From assembly GCA_025355305.1 (NCBI GenBank), contig JANXZW010000012.1, forward strand, positions 1-47,081: 47,081 nt of DNA, given 5' to 3'. The position numbers were made by a program, and so were the translations under genes. This DNA comes from Actinomycetes bacterium (GTDB lineage: Bacteria; Actinomycetota; Actinomycetes; Nanopelagicales; Nanopelagicaceae). Positions 20,569-29,700 of the stretch are shown one piece after another (the stretch's first letter is position 1; every line of letters starts with the position of its first letter). The notes under the pieces are model-generated. The model searched no databases. It had not been told where the DNA came from and saw only the letters and a list, made by a program, of their open reading frames with translations.

Positions 20569-20574
20569 ATTCTA
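20569..20574 (-). promoter_or_regulatory. Leaderless-type promoter (-10 TAGAAT) of hisD
   Basis: TAGAAT on the minus strand is separated by six bases from the GTG of hisD, so transcription would start at or next to the G of the start codon. No Shine-Dalgarno sequence is present. No good -35 is visible. It would drive the his-trp run. Confidence 0.5.
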
Positions 20575-20642
20575 AAGCGTGAGAGACAGGCTCGTGCGCC
20601 AATAAGCCGGCCAGGAATAAGTCTGAGTGAGCGCCATAAACC

Positions 20643-23600
20643 TTAAAGGAGCAGGCAATCTGGACCGAGCACTGATTTGAGATCTGCGCTCAGACTTGGT
20701 GAGGCCGTCACGCGTAAATCATCATCGATCTTCATGACCAGACCCTTTTTGCCATCATCGAGTTTGAGGTGAACCTCGCGAGAACCGGGATGCGAACGGA
20801 GAATCTCCTTCATGCGATCCACCACTGGTGGAGTTACACGGGCCGCATCCATGGTTATTACTAAGGGTCCAGTCGGTGCGGTTGAAACCTCGGGGATCGT
20901 CATCTCCAGAGCTGTAATGCGTGGTGACTCTTCGCGCTTATCTATCCGCCCACGCACGACGATGACGCGATCCTCAGTCAGATTGAGTGCATGGGCTTGA
21001 TAAGTGGCGGCAAAGAAGAGGACATCAACCGCCCCCTCTAAATCCTCAATGGAGACAATCGCCCAAGAATTTCCCTGCTTGGAGACCTTTCGTTGAATCT
21101 GAGTGATTAACCCGCCAATATTGACGATCTGGTCATGGCCCACTGAATCTTCGCTAATTTGCGAGAGGGGCATATCGACCGCTGCTCGGAGTACATGCTC
21201 AATTCCTAGGAGCGGATGATCCGATACGTAGAGCCCGAGCATCTCTCGCTCGTAACTTAAGAGCAAGTTCTTGTCCCACTCACCACCTGGAATATCCAAC
21301 TCAACTCCAGAGATATTCGATGCGGTATCTGTTGGCGAAGCCCCAAAGAGATCGAACTGCCCGATCGCCTCCGCTCGCTTCGCCTCGCTCACTGAATCAA
21401 TTGCCTCCAGATAGACCATCATCAATCCTCGTCGGGAGGATCCAAGTGAATCAAATGCTCCCGCCTTGATCAACGATTCAATGGTCTTCTTATTGCAGAC
21501 CTGCTGGTCGACCTTGACAAGAAAATCACCAAATGAACTGAAACGACCCTTACTCTCTCGGTTCGCCACGATCGAGCCAACAACGTTCTCGCCAACATTG
21601 CGAATCGCTGTAAGACCAAAGCGGATATCACTACCTAGCGGGGTGTAGTCGGAGGAGGATTCGTTAACATCTGGCGGAAGAACCTTGATGCCCATGCGGC
21701 GACACTCATTGAGGTAGAGAGCGCTCTTATCTTTGTCATCACGAACACTCGTCAGAAGTGCAGCCATGTACTCCGTCGGAAAGTTAGCTTTTAAGTAGGC
21801 AGTCCAATACGAGACCAAACCGTACCCGGCAGAGTGCGCGCGGTTGAAAGCGTAATCCGAGAATGGAATCAAGGTATCCCAGAGCTTTTTTATAGCACCT
21901 TTGCCAAAACCACCAGAGACCATTCCCTCTTCAAAATTCACATATTCTTTATCAAGGATCTCTTTATTCTTCTTACCCATCGCCTTACGAAGAAGATCTG
22001 CCCGACCAAGTGAGAATCCCGCAACCTTCTGGGCAATCGCCATTACCTGCTCCTGATAGACGATGAGTCCGTAGGTATCACCCAGAATTTCAGCCAATGG
22101 CGCAGATAACTCTTCATGGATCGGTTCAACGGGCTTGCGTCGATTCTTTCGGTCAGCATAATCAGTGTGTGCATTCACCCCCATCGGACCCGGCCGATAG
22201 AGAGCAATCACGGCTGAGATATCTTTGAAGGAGTCCGGGGCCATCTGTCGCAGCAGCGCGCGCATCGGCCCGCCATCGAGCTGAAAGACTCCCAGTGTTT
22301 CGCCCTTGCCGAGGAGTTCATAAGTCTTTTTGTCATCCAGGGTGAGAGTCGCTAGGTCAACTCCCACCCCCTGATTCTTCCTAATATTGATGAGAGAGTC
22401 ATCTAGTACCGAGAGATTGCGCAACCCGAGAAAATCCATTTTGAGCAGGCCAGTGGCTTCGCAGGCACCCATGTCAAACTGCGTGATGATTGCCCCATCT
22501 GATTCACGGCGGTGGATGGGAATGACTTCCAGAAGCGGTTCTTTACTTAGAATCACTCCAGCCGCGTGCACTCCCCACTGCCGCTTCAAACCTTCCAAAC
22601 CGCGAGCTGTATCTACGATCCGCCTCGCATCGCTATCAGTCTCATAGACCGTGCGGAACTCGCCCGCCTCACCATAACGATCATTCTTAGGATCAAAGAT
22701 TCCAGAGAGGGTGATGTCCTTGCCCATGATGGTAGGTGGCAAGGCTTTGGTGATCTTGTCGCCAATCGCGTAGGGGTAGCCCAAGACTCTGGTGGCATCT
22801 TTAAGCGCCTGCTTCGACTTAATGTTGCTGTAGGTGATGATTTGGGCTACGCGATCTTCGCCATACTTATTAGTGGCGTAAGCGATCATTTCGGAGCGAC
22901 GACGTTCATCGAAGTCGAGATCAATATCGGGCATCGAAATACGCTCAGGATTCAAGAAACGCTCAAAGAGCAACCCATGTGTGATTGGATCAAGAGCGGT
23001 GATTCCAAGCGCATACGAGACCAACGAACCGGCGGCCGAGCCGCGCCCAGGACCAACTCTGATACCAACTTCGCGTGCGTGCGCGCAGAGATCTGAGACC
23101 ACTAGGAAGTAACCGGGGAATCCCATTTTGATCATAACGCTGAGCTCATAATCGAGGCGTTCTTGATACGAGAGCGGGATATTGCCACCCATGCGCTCGG
23201 CGAGGCCGGCATTTGAGAGCTTGGTGAGCCACGAATCTTCGCTCTCACCTGCAGGGACGGTGAACTGGGGAAGAAGATTCTCTCCTTCGCGCATCGTTAT
23301 ATTGCACCGCTCTGCTATAAGTAGGGTGTTATCGCAAGATTCAGGGAATTCTTTAAAGAGCTCCCGCATCTGCGCCGCGCTTTTCAAGTAGAACTGATCA
23401 TTTTCAAATTTGAAACGTTTGGGGTCAGCAATTGTCGACCCCGATTGCACACATAACAACGCTTCATGCGCAACCGAATCTTCATTTTTCGTATAGTGCA
23501 GGTCATTCGTCGCTACGAGTGGCAACCCCAACTCTTTGCCGAGTTTTAATAGATCCTTCTTGACGCGAGTTTCTACATCGATGCCATGGTCCATGATTTC

Positions 23601-24161
23601 AAGGAAGAAGTTCTCGCGGCCAAAAATGTCCCGTAGTTCACTGGCCGCCGCCAGAGCCTCTTTGTATGCGCCCATGCGCAATCTAGTTTGGATCTCACCG
23701 CCCGGACAGCCAGTGGTCGCAATCAACCCCGTTGCATACCTCGCAAGAAGTTCGCGATCCATTCGCGGCTTGTAATAAAAACCCTCGAGTGAAGCGAGGG
23801 AGGAGAGTTTGAAGAGATTTGCAAGCCCCGTATTGTTCTCGGCTAAGAGCGTCATGTGCGTGTAGGCGCCACCGCCGGAGACATCATCTTCCCCGCCCTC
23901 GGCCCATTTCACTCGCTTCTTATCAAAGCGACTTTCGGGGGCGATGTAGGCCTCAATGCCGATGATTGGCTTTACTCCGGCCTTACGGGCTTGCTTGTTA
24001 AATTCAAATGCACCAAAAACATTGCCGTGATCGGTTATAGCGATCGCTGGCATCTCCTGACGGGCGACCTCCCTAACTAACTCCTCAACGCGCGCTGCAC
24101 CATCCAACATCGAATACTCGGTGTGGACATGGAGGTGGACGAAATTAGAGTTCTGCGACAC
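20643..24161 (-). CDS. dnaE: DNA polymerase III alpha subunit (DnaE1 type)
   Basis: Replicative polymerase catalytic subunit, 1172 residues, normal for actinobacterial DnaE1. The N-terminal PHP domain retains HVHTEYSMLDG (10-20) and ITDHGN (42-47), metal residues that in mycobacterial DnaE1 support proofreading. The polymerase core has GPGRGSAAGSL (370-380), the catalytic Asp pair in PDIDLDF (411-417) and a third Asp near 576 in KMDFLGL. A clamp-binding motif QFDLF lies at 935-939, followed by an OB-fold and a C-terminal domain. Start GTG 24161 has no clear ribosome site; TAATCT lies 8 bases before it. Separated by 23 bp from rluD and 80 bp from hisD. Confidence 0.97.
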   Translation of the reverse strand: MSQNSNFVHLHVHTEYSMLDGAARVEELVREVARQEMPAIAITDHGNVFGAFEFNKQARKAGVKPIIGIEAYIAPESRFDKKRVKWAEGGEDDVSGGGAYTHMTLLAENNTGLANLFKLSSLASLEGFYYKPRMDRELLARYATGLIATTGCPGGEIQTRLRMGAYKEALAAASELRDIFGRENFFLEIMDHGIDVETRVKKDLLKLGKELGLPLVATNDLHYTKNEDSVAHEALLCVQSGSTIADPKRFKFENDQFYLKSAAQMRELFKEFPESCDNTLLIAERCNITMREGENLLPQFTVPAGESEDSWLTKLSNAGLAERMGGNIPLSYQERLDYELSVMIKMGFPGYFLVVSDLCAHAREVGIRVGPGRGSAAGSLVSYALGITALDPITHGLLFERFLNPERISMPDIDLDFDERRRSEMIAYATNKYGEDRVAQIITYSNIKSKQALKDATRVLGYPYAIGDKITKALPPTIMGKDITLSGIFDPKNDRYGEAGEFRTVYETDSDARRIVDTARGLEGLKRQWGVHAAGVILSKEPLLEVIPIHRRESDGAIITQFDMGACEATGLLKMDFLGLRNLSVLDDSLINIRKNQGVGVDLATLTLDDKKTYELLGKGETLGVFQLDGGPMRALLRQMAPDSFKDISAVIALYRPGPMGVNAHTDYADRKNRRKPVEPIHEELSAPLAEILGDTYGLIVYQEQVMAIAQKVAGFSLGRADLLRKAMGKKNKEILDKEYVNFEEGMVSGGFGKGAIKKLWDTLIPFSDYAFNRAHSAGYGLVSYWTAYLKANFPTEYMAALLTSVRDDKDKSALYLNECRRMGIKVLPPDVNESSSDYTPLGSDIRFGLTAIRNVGENVVGSIVANRESKGRFSSFGDFLVKVDQQVCNKKTIESLIKAGAFDSLGSSRRGLMMVYLEAIDSVSEAKRAEAIGQFDLFGASPTDTASNISGVELDIPGGEWDKNLLLSYEREMLGLYVSDHPLLGIEHVLRAAVDMPLSQISEDSVGHDQIVNIGGLITQIQRKVSKQGNSWAIVSIEDLEGAVDVLFFAATYQAHALNLTEDRVIVVRGRIDKREESPRITALEMTIPEVSTAPTGPLVITMDAARVTPPVVDRMKEILRSHPGSREVHLKLDDGKKGLVMKIDDDLRVTASPSLSADLKSVLGPDCLLL

Positions 24162-24184
24162 GGTTAGTGAGATTACTACTGCGA

Positions 24185-25135
24185 CTAATTCTGACGGCTA
24201 TTTTGCTCAAGCTGGCTCAATGAGCGTGTCAGGTCTTCGGGGTACTCTGTCGCAAATGCCATCTGTTCTCCGGTAACGGGGTGGGTGAATTTGAGCTCGC
24301 GAGCGTGAAGCCACGGACGATGAATGTTCAAACGGTCGGCTATCGTGTGATCCGCGCCGTATGTGAGATCGCCAACAAGCGGGTGATGGAGCGCGGCAAA
24401 ATGGACTCGGATCTGGTGGGTGCGCCCCGTCTCTAACTCAATCTCAAGAAGTGAGACGGCGGGAAAGAGTTCGAGCGAGGTGTAATGGGTAATTGATGGC
24501 TTTCCATCGGCAACGACTGCAAAACGGTAATCCTCCCGCGGGTGGCGGTCAATGGGAGCATCAATCGTTCCTTGCGAGGGATCCATATGTCCTTGCACCA
24601 TAGCGTGGTAGACCTTCGTGACGGTGCGCTCTCTAAATTGATCTTTAAGAGAGGAATAGGAGGCCTCGTCCTTCGCAATCACCATCAACCCCGTCGTGCC
24701 CACATCGAGGCGGTGCACAATTCCTTGGCGTTCAGCTGCTCCACTCGTTGCTACGTTATACCCAGCAGCAATCACCGCACCAATAACTGTCGGGCCCTGC
24801 CAACCGGGACTGGGATGAGCGGCCACACCTGCAGGCTTATCAATGACAATGATGTTCTCATCATTATAAATGACTTTAAGCCCCTCAACAGGCGTTGGTG
24901 TCAACTGCGGTGCACTCTTCGCAGGAGGCATCAGAATCTCCAGAACATCTGCGGTCGAAACCTTGTCAGATTTGGTGACCGGCTTGCCACTACGAGAAAT
25001 CTCTTCACCTTCAATCAGGGCTACCACAGCCGAGCGAGAGAGCCCCAACATTCTCGCCAATGCAGCGTCCACGCGTTCTTGATCCAGACCTGCAGGAATT
25101 GAGATCACCTTCAACTCACGTTCAGGGAACGTCAT
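24185..25135 (-). CDS. RluA/RluD-family 23S rRNA pseudouridine synthase
   Basis: Converts specific uridines in RNA, most likely 23S rRNA, to pseudouridine. The 316-residue protein has an N-terminal S4 RNA-binding domain (about residues 15-75) and the catalytic domain with motif HRLDVGTTGLM, catalytic Asp144, followed by RTHQIRVH near 240. It matches the RluD-type proteins found next to lspA in many bacteria. The target base cannot be read from sequence. Its ATG overlaps the end of lspA by 14 bases and has GAGG 7 bases upstream. Confidence 0.92.
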   Translation of the reverse strand: MTFPERELKVISIPAGLDQERVDAALARMLGLSRSAVVALIEGEEISRSGKPVTKSDKVSTADVLEILMPPAKSAPQLTPTPVEGLKVIYNDENIIVIDKPAGVAAHPSPGWQGPTVIGAVIAAGYNVATSGAAERQGIVHRLDVGTTGLMVIAKDEASYSSLKDQFRERTVTKVYHAMVQGHMDPSQGTIDAPIDRHPREDYRFAVVADGKPSITHYTSLELFPAVSLLEIELETGRTHQIRVHFAALHHPLVGDLTYGADHTIADRLNIHRPWLHARELKFTHPVTGEQMAFATEYPEDLTRSLSQLEQNSRQN

Positions 25136-25622
25136 GACGGGACCTCGGTTTCACATCGTTTAATAGCAGAATCGCAATAGTTATCGCAGAGATAACAATA
25201 GAGGTATCTGCAAGATTAAATATCGGCCAGTGCGGCAGCCGAATCCAATCGATGACCGCACCGTGAAGTAGGTAGGGAGGGCGAAAGATACGATCTACAA
25301 GATTCCCGGTAATTCCTCCGAGGAGAAATCCCAGAGCTATCCCCCACTTTCGTGAGGTGATTGAGCGCGCGAAGAGCACAAGTGCAGCAATTGCCACGAA
25401 GGAGAGCAACGAGAGGGAGACGGTCGCGCCCTGCGCCAAACTAAATGCGGCACCCGAGTTGTACGTCAATTGCAATTCCAGAAAAGTGCCAATCACTCGC
25501 TTGGGGTTGGGACCGAGATCTCTGAGGGCAAGAGTTTTGGATACGTTATCGATCGTGATTGCAGCGAGCGCAACGGAGAGTAAAAGGGTAACTGCTCTGC
25601 GATGAGGTGCTGATTTACTCAG
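25122..25622 (-). CDS. lspA: Lipoprotein signal peptidase (signal peptidase II)
   Basis: Aspartic membrane protease that cleaves the signal peptide of diacylglyceryl-modified prolipoproteins, acting after Lgt. Four hydrophobic helices are visible with the family motifs NSGAAFSL (55-62), GNLVDRIF with catalytic Asp110 and FNLADTSI with Asp139. No ATG, GTG or TTG lies at the expected N-terminus. The best start is CTG 25622, giving 166 residues: GAGGA lies 6 bases before it and it overlaps the upstream stop as CTGA, the same pattern as neighbouring ATGA and GTGA junctions. A TTG about 14 codons earlier, inside the upstream gene, is the main alternative. Confidence 0.93.
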   Translation of the reverse strand: MSKSAPHRRAVTLLLSVALAAITIDNVSKTLALRDLGPNPKRVIGTFLELQLTYNSGAAFSLAQGATVSLSLLSFVAIAALVLFARSITSRKWGIALGFLLGGITGNLVDRIFRPPYLLHGAVIDWIRLPHWPIFNLADTSIVISAITIAILLLNDVKPRSRHDVP

Positions 25623-26578
25623 CGCCGTTCCTCTTTTTGTTTGCAGGACATACAAAGAGTGGCGCGTGGGAAGACTTGCAGGCGAGCCTTGCCGATAGCG
25701 TTGCCACACTCTTCACAACGTCCGTAGGTCTTCTTGTCGATCCTCTCAATAGCGCGTTCTGTCTGCAAGACCATATCGCGAGCGTTATAGACGAGGGACA
25801 TCTCATGTTCACGCTCAAAAGTCTTTGTTCCAGCATCTGCCTGGTCATCGCCTGCCCCAGCCCCTGCGGCGGAGATGAGATCTTGCATCTCACCCTCGGC
25901 CTCACTTAATTCAGATTTTAAGCGAACCAACTCTTTACCCAACTCGGTACGCATCGCCTTCAACTCCGCTGCGGTCCACGGGTTCTCACTCTCATTGACG
26001 ACGAGAGGTGCAGGCGCACCCTTGATTGGCTTCAAGGTATGTGTTCGCTTGCCGCTTTTCACTGGGCGTGGTGGCGGTGGCATCACTAAACGACGCTCTT
26101 CAATCACAACTTCTGGTCCAGTATTTACCTCACGAGGAGTGACCGTGATGGTCGTTGAGTCACCTGTCGTTGTGCTCTGTAACTTAGCTGGAAATGGCTT
26201 GACTGGGCCCTTCTTCGTGAGAGGCTTCTTAACCAAAGTTGGTTTTACAATATTTGGGGAACGCTCGACTACCTTCTTGGCGGGAGCAGACTTGGTGGCG
26301 GGAGCAGACTTGGTGGCGGGAGCAGACTTGGTGGCGGGAGCAGACTTGGTGGCGGGAGCAGACTTGGTGGTAGCACCTGCCGCCGGCTGAGCTGGAGCTT
26401 TTTTAACTGGCGCGGATTTCACTGCTTTCTTCTCCACGAGTTTCGTCCCCGCGCTCTTGTTGCTCTCCAACTTTTTGCTCTCCAACTTTTCGCTCTCCAA
26501 TTTTTTAGGGGAAGCCTTTTTGACAGGAGCCTGCTTGGCGGGAGCCTTCTTTGCTGGAGGTGTCATATCTGTTATCAC
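25619..26578 (-). CDS. DksA/TraR-type zinc finger protein with Lys/Ala/Pro-rich N-terminal tail
   Basis: The C-terminal ~115 residues form a coiled region followed by a DksA/TraR zinc finger with Cys288, Cys291, Cys309 and Cys312 (CEECG and CMSC). Such proteins bind RNA polymerase through its secondary channel. The first ~200 residues are low complexity, rich in Lys, Ala, Pro and Ser, and resemble histone H1 tails. They contain three KLES-type repeats and five SAPATK repeats encoded by perfect DNA repeats. Actinobacterial homologues next to lspA have similar tails. The start is GTG 26578 or ATG 26566; neither has a clear ribosome site. DNA or RNA binding by the tail is inference. Confidence 0.88.
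   Translation of the reverse strand: MITDMTPPAKKAPAKQAPVKKASPKKLESEKLESKKLESNKSAGTKLVEKKAVKSAPVKKAPAQPAAGATTKSAPATKSAPATKSAPATKSAPATKSAPAKKVVERSPNIVKPTLVKKPLTKKGPVKPFPAKLQSTTTGDSTTITVTPREVNTGPEVVIEERRLVMPPPPRPVKSGKRTHTLKPIKGAPAPLVVNESENPWTAAELKAMRTELGKELVRLKSELSEAEGEMQDLISAAGAGAGDDQADAGTKTFEREHEMSLVYNARDMVLQTERAIERIDKKTYGRCEECGNAIGKARLQVFPRATLCMSCKQKEERR
26282..26371 (-). repeat. Five tandem 18-bp repeats inside the DksA/TraR-like gene
   Basis: The unit GGGAGCAGACTTGGTGGC (plus strand) occurs five times without interruption; only the last base of copy five differs. On the coding strand it encodes the hexapeptide SAPATK. Units are in frame, so copy number can change without breaking the gene. 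Near-identity implies recent expansion. Confidence 0.95.
26462..26506 (-). repeat. Three tandem 15-bp repeats inside the DksA/TraR-like gene
   Basis: GCTCTCCAACTTTTT is present as three adjacent 15-bp units (plus strand), copies two and three each differing at one or two bases. They encode the Lys-Leu-Glu-Ser repeats in the charged N-terminal tail. A second in-frame minisatellite in the same gene. Confidence 0.85.
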
Positions 26579-26758
26579 TTCTCTACTCAGCCCACATATG
26601 GGAGGCCACTACAGACCTGCTAGAGGCCAATTAGTGAGTTACTTGCGAGGCAGAAGGCTAGAGCGAAGAGCAGGGAATTACCAACTCCGCCGCGCTAGAC
26701 TCACGCTTTCATGGGCAAGTCTGCCTAGATACATTGGTGGCGAGAGTGGGGAACCGAG
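26579..26758. other. Divergent intergenic region between the DksA/TraR-like gene and ileS
   Basis: This 180-bp region must hold two divergent promoters. For ileS a TACATT hexamer at 26730-26735 would start transcription near 26742, just ahead of the GGGGAA ribosome site; its -35 is weak. GCTAGA occurs at 26619, 26657 and 26694, spaced 38 and 37 bp. A stem of CTAG plus GCG with one mismatch (26658-26665 with 26691-26698) can form. A 4-bp hairpin CCCA/TGGG lies near 26591. No T-box core was found. Functions of these elements are not known. Confidence 0.4.
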
Positions 26759-29700
26759 ATGGCAGTGCAGGGTTCTCACCCATTTAAGAGCCTCCCACCG
26801 CAGATTGATCTTCCCGCCACCGAGCAGCAGATCCTGCAATTTTGGGAGGATAACAAGATCTTCGCCAAGAGCGTGCAGGCCAGGGATGGCGCCCCGGAAT
26901 GGACCTTCTTCGAGGGTCCGCCGACTGCAAATGGATCTCCTGGAACCCACCATATTGAGGCGCGCGCCTTTAAGGATCTCTTTCCGCGCTATCAGACGAT
27001 GAAGGGGATGCAGGTTATTCGCAAAGCTGGCTGGGATTGCCATGGACTACCAGTTGAGATCGCCGTGGAAAAGGAGCTGGGTTTCGCTGGCAAGGGCGAT
27101 ATTGAGAAGTACGGGATTGCCGCCTTTAACGATAAATGTCGCGAATCTGTACAGCGTCACGTTGATGAATTTACCGCTATGACCCGTCGCATGGGATTCT
27201 GGGTTGACTTTGATGAGGCCTATTGGACGATGTCACCCGAGTATGTCGAAAGCGTCTGGTGGTCGCTGCAGCAGATCTGGAAGAAGGGTCTTCTCGTACA
27301 GGACCACCGCGTAGCGCCATATTGCCCGCGCTGTGGAACGGGACTGTCTGATCACGAGCTAGCTCAAGGATACGAAACAGTAGTCGACCCCTCCGTCTAC
27401 ATTCGCTTCCCTGCAACCTCTGGCGTAGTCGCCGAACTCGGAGCCTCATTCTTGGTGTGGACCACAACTCCATGGACCTTGGTCTCAAATACCGCCATCG
27501 CCGTGAATCCAAAGGTTGAGTATCAGGTCTGCGAAATTCCAAAGGATGAAGGTAGCGAGCGCCTGGTGATTGCAGCCAATTTGGCACACATCTTGGGAGA
27601 GGAACGAAAAGTTGTCGCGACCTTTCTTGGATCCGAGCTGGAGCGCATCACGTATCAACGTCCACTCGACCTGATTGAGATTCCAGATTCGCATTACATC
27701 GTTTTGGCGGATTATGTCACGATCGAAGATGGAACAGGTCTGGTGCACCAATCACCAGCATTTGGGGCCGATGATTTACTGGTCTGCCGCCGGTATGGCC
27801 TTCCAGTGGTCAATCCGATGGCACCAGATGGAAAATTCTTAAGCGAAGTTCCGCTCGTCGGAGGAATATTCTTTAAAGAGGCGGATAAGACGCTGGTGCG
27901 GGAACTCAAATCGCGCGGTGTGCTCTTTCGTCAACTGCAATTTGAACACTCCTATCCGCATTGCTGGCGTTGCCACACCCCGCTCATGTATTACGCACAA
28001 CCCTCTTGGTATATCCGCACCACAGCGATCAAGGATGAATTGCTGGAACAGAATTCGAAGACTGATTGGCATCCAGAAACAATCAAAACTGGTCGCTTCG
28101 GCGATTGGCTTGAGAACAATATCGATTGGGCAATCTCCCGTAATCGCTATTGGGGCACACCGCTTCCGCTCTGGCGCTGCCCCGAAGGACATCTACATTG
28201 CGTTGGCTCATTAGCCGAACTCTCTGCGCTCTCTGGCAAAGATGTAAGTGCAACTGACCCCCACCGCCCCTTCGTTGATGAGATCACCTTCCCTTGTCCC
28301 GAGTGTGCTCAGATGATGAATCGTGTCAGTGAAGTGATTGACTGTTGGTATGACTCTGGCGCGATGCCATTTGCACAGTGGGGTTATCCGCACAAGGAAG
28401 GTTCGGTTGCGGCTTTCAACGCCGCTTATCCGGCTGACTTTATTGCTGAGGCCATCGATCAGACCCGTGGGTGGTTCTACACCCTGATGGCGATCGGGAC
28501 TTTGGTCTTCGATGAATCTTCTTACAAGACAGTCCTGTGTCTCGGACATATCCTGGATAAAGATGGCAGAAAGATGAGTAAGCATCTAGGAAATGTCTTG
28601 CAGCCAATTCCCTTAATGGATCAACATGGGGCGGATGCAGTGCGTTGGTACATGTTGGCCGCAGGCTCCCCATGGAGCGCGCGCCGCGTAGGCCACGATG
28701 CTCTCTCTGATGTGGTGCGCAAGACTCTCCTTACCTATTGGAATACCGTTTCTTTCTTCACACTTTATGCGAGCGCGACAGATTTCGAAATCGCAAAACA
28801 GCCACAACTCTCGGAAGTGACAATGGATCGCTGGATCATCTCTGAGCTATCTGCTTTGATTATTGCCGTTGATAACGCATACGCTGCATTTGATTCACAA
28901 GAGGTCGGCAGATTGCTAGCCACCTACATCGATGATCTCTCAAACTGGTATGTGCGTCGTTCCCGCCGTCGCTTCTGGGATGGCGACAACGCTGCCCTCA
29001 ACACGCTCTTCACCTGCCTCAAGAACCTCACCCAGTTAATGTCACCAATGGTTCCCTTCATCACCGAACATGTCTGGCAAACCTTGATCCGAGTCGGTGA
29101 TCCCACATCTCCTGAATCAGTGCATCTCTCGTCATTCCCGGTTGCAGAGCCATCACTCATTGACGCCGAGCTCTCGGCCTCGGTCGCCCTTTCGCGCCGG
29201 ATAGTGGAGCTCGGTCGCGCTGCTCGTGCCGAATCAAAGATTAAAATCCGTCAGCCCCTCGCACGTGCCTTAGTCGCGGCATCAGGCTGGAAGGCGATGG
29301 ATGCGGAAATTCGCGAACACATTAAAGATGAACTCAATGTACTTCAATTAGATTTATTAGCAGATGAGAGCGAAGGCCTAGTTAATATCTCGATCAAAGC
29401 CAACTTCCGCGCTCTCGGTTCGCGATATGGGGCAGATGTACAAGCGATCGCATCTGCGGTTGCAGCAGCTGACGCTGCCAGCCTCGTTCACCAACTCCGC
29501 TCCGAAGGCAATTACTCACTCAAGTATGGGGAGAAGCGCGCGGAGCTTACCGTTGATGATCTGGTCATAACCGAAACACCAAAAGAAGGTTGGTCGGTGG
29601 CGAGCCACTCGGGTGAAAGTCTTGCCCTCGATCTGACACTCACTCCATCTCTGATTCGCGCCGGATTAGCGCGGGAGGTCATTCGTACTATTCAAGAACA

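Noticed and set aside
22566-23096. 176-codon plus-strand ORF opposite dnaE
   Set aside because: Shadow frame; dnaE motifs on the minus strand are continuous here.
24542-25102. 186-codon plus-strand ORF opposite the pseudouridine synthase gene
   Set aside because: No domain, and lies entirely within a certain gene on the other strand.
26282-26371. CRISPR-like array
   Set aside because: The repeats are contiguous without spacers and keep an open frame, so they are a coding minisatellite.
26580-26758. Translational T-box riboswitch before ileS, as in other actinobacteria
   Set aside because: GGTGG is present but the invariant ACCGCG part of the T-box and a clear Ile specifier loop are not. 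A promoter-like TACATT just before the gene would exclude a long leader.
26457-27002. 181-codon plus-strand ORF crossing the start of ileS
   Set aside because: Overlaps the DksA/TraR-like gene and ileS in other frames; low-complexity start is the complement of the repeat region.
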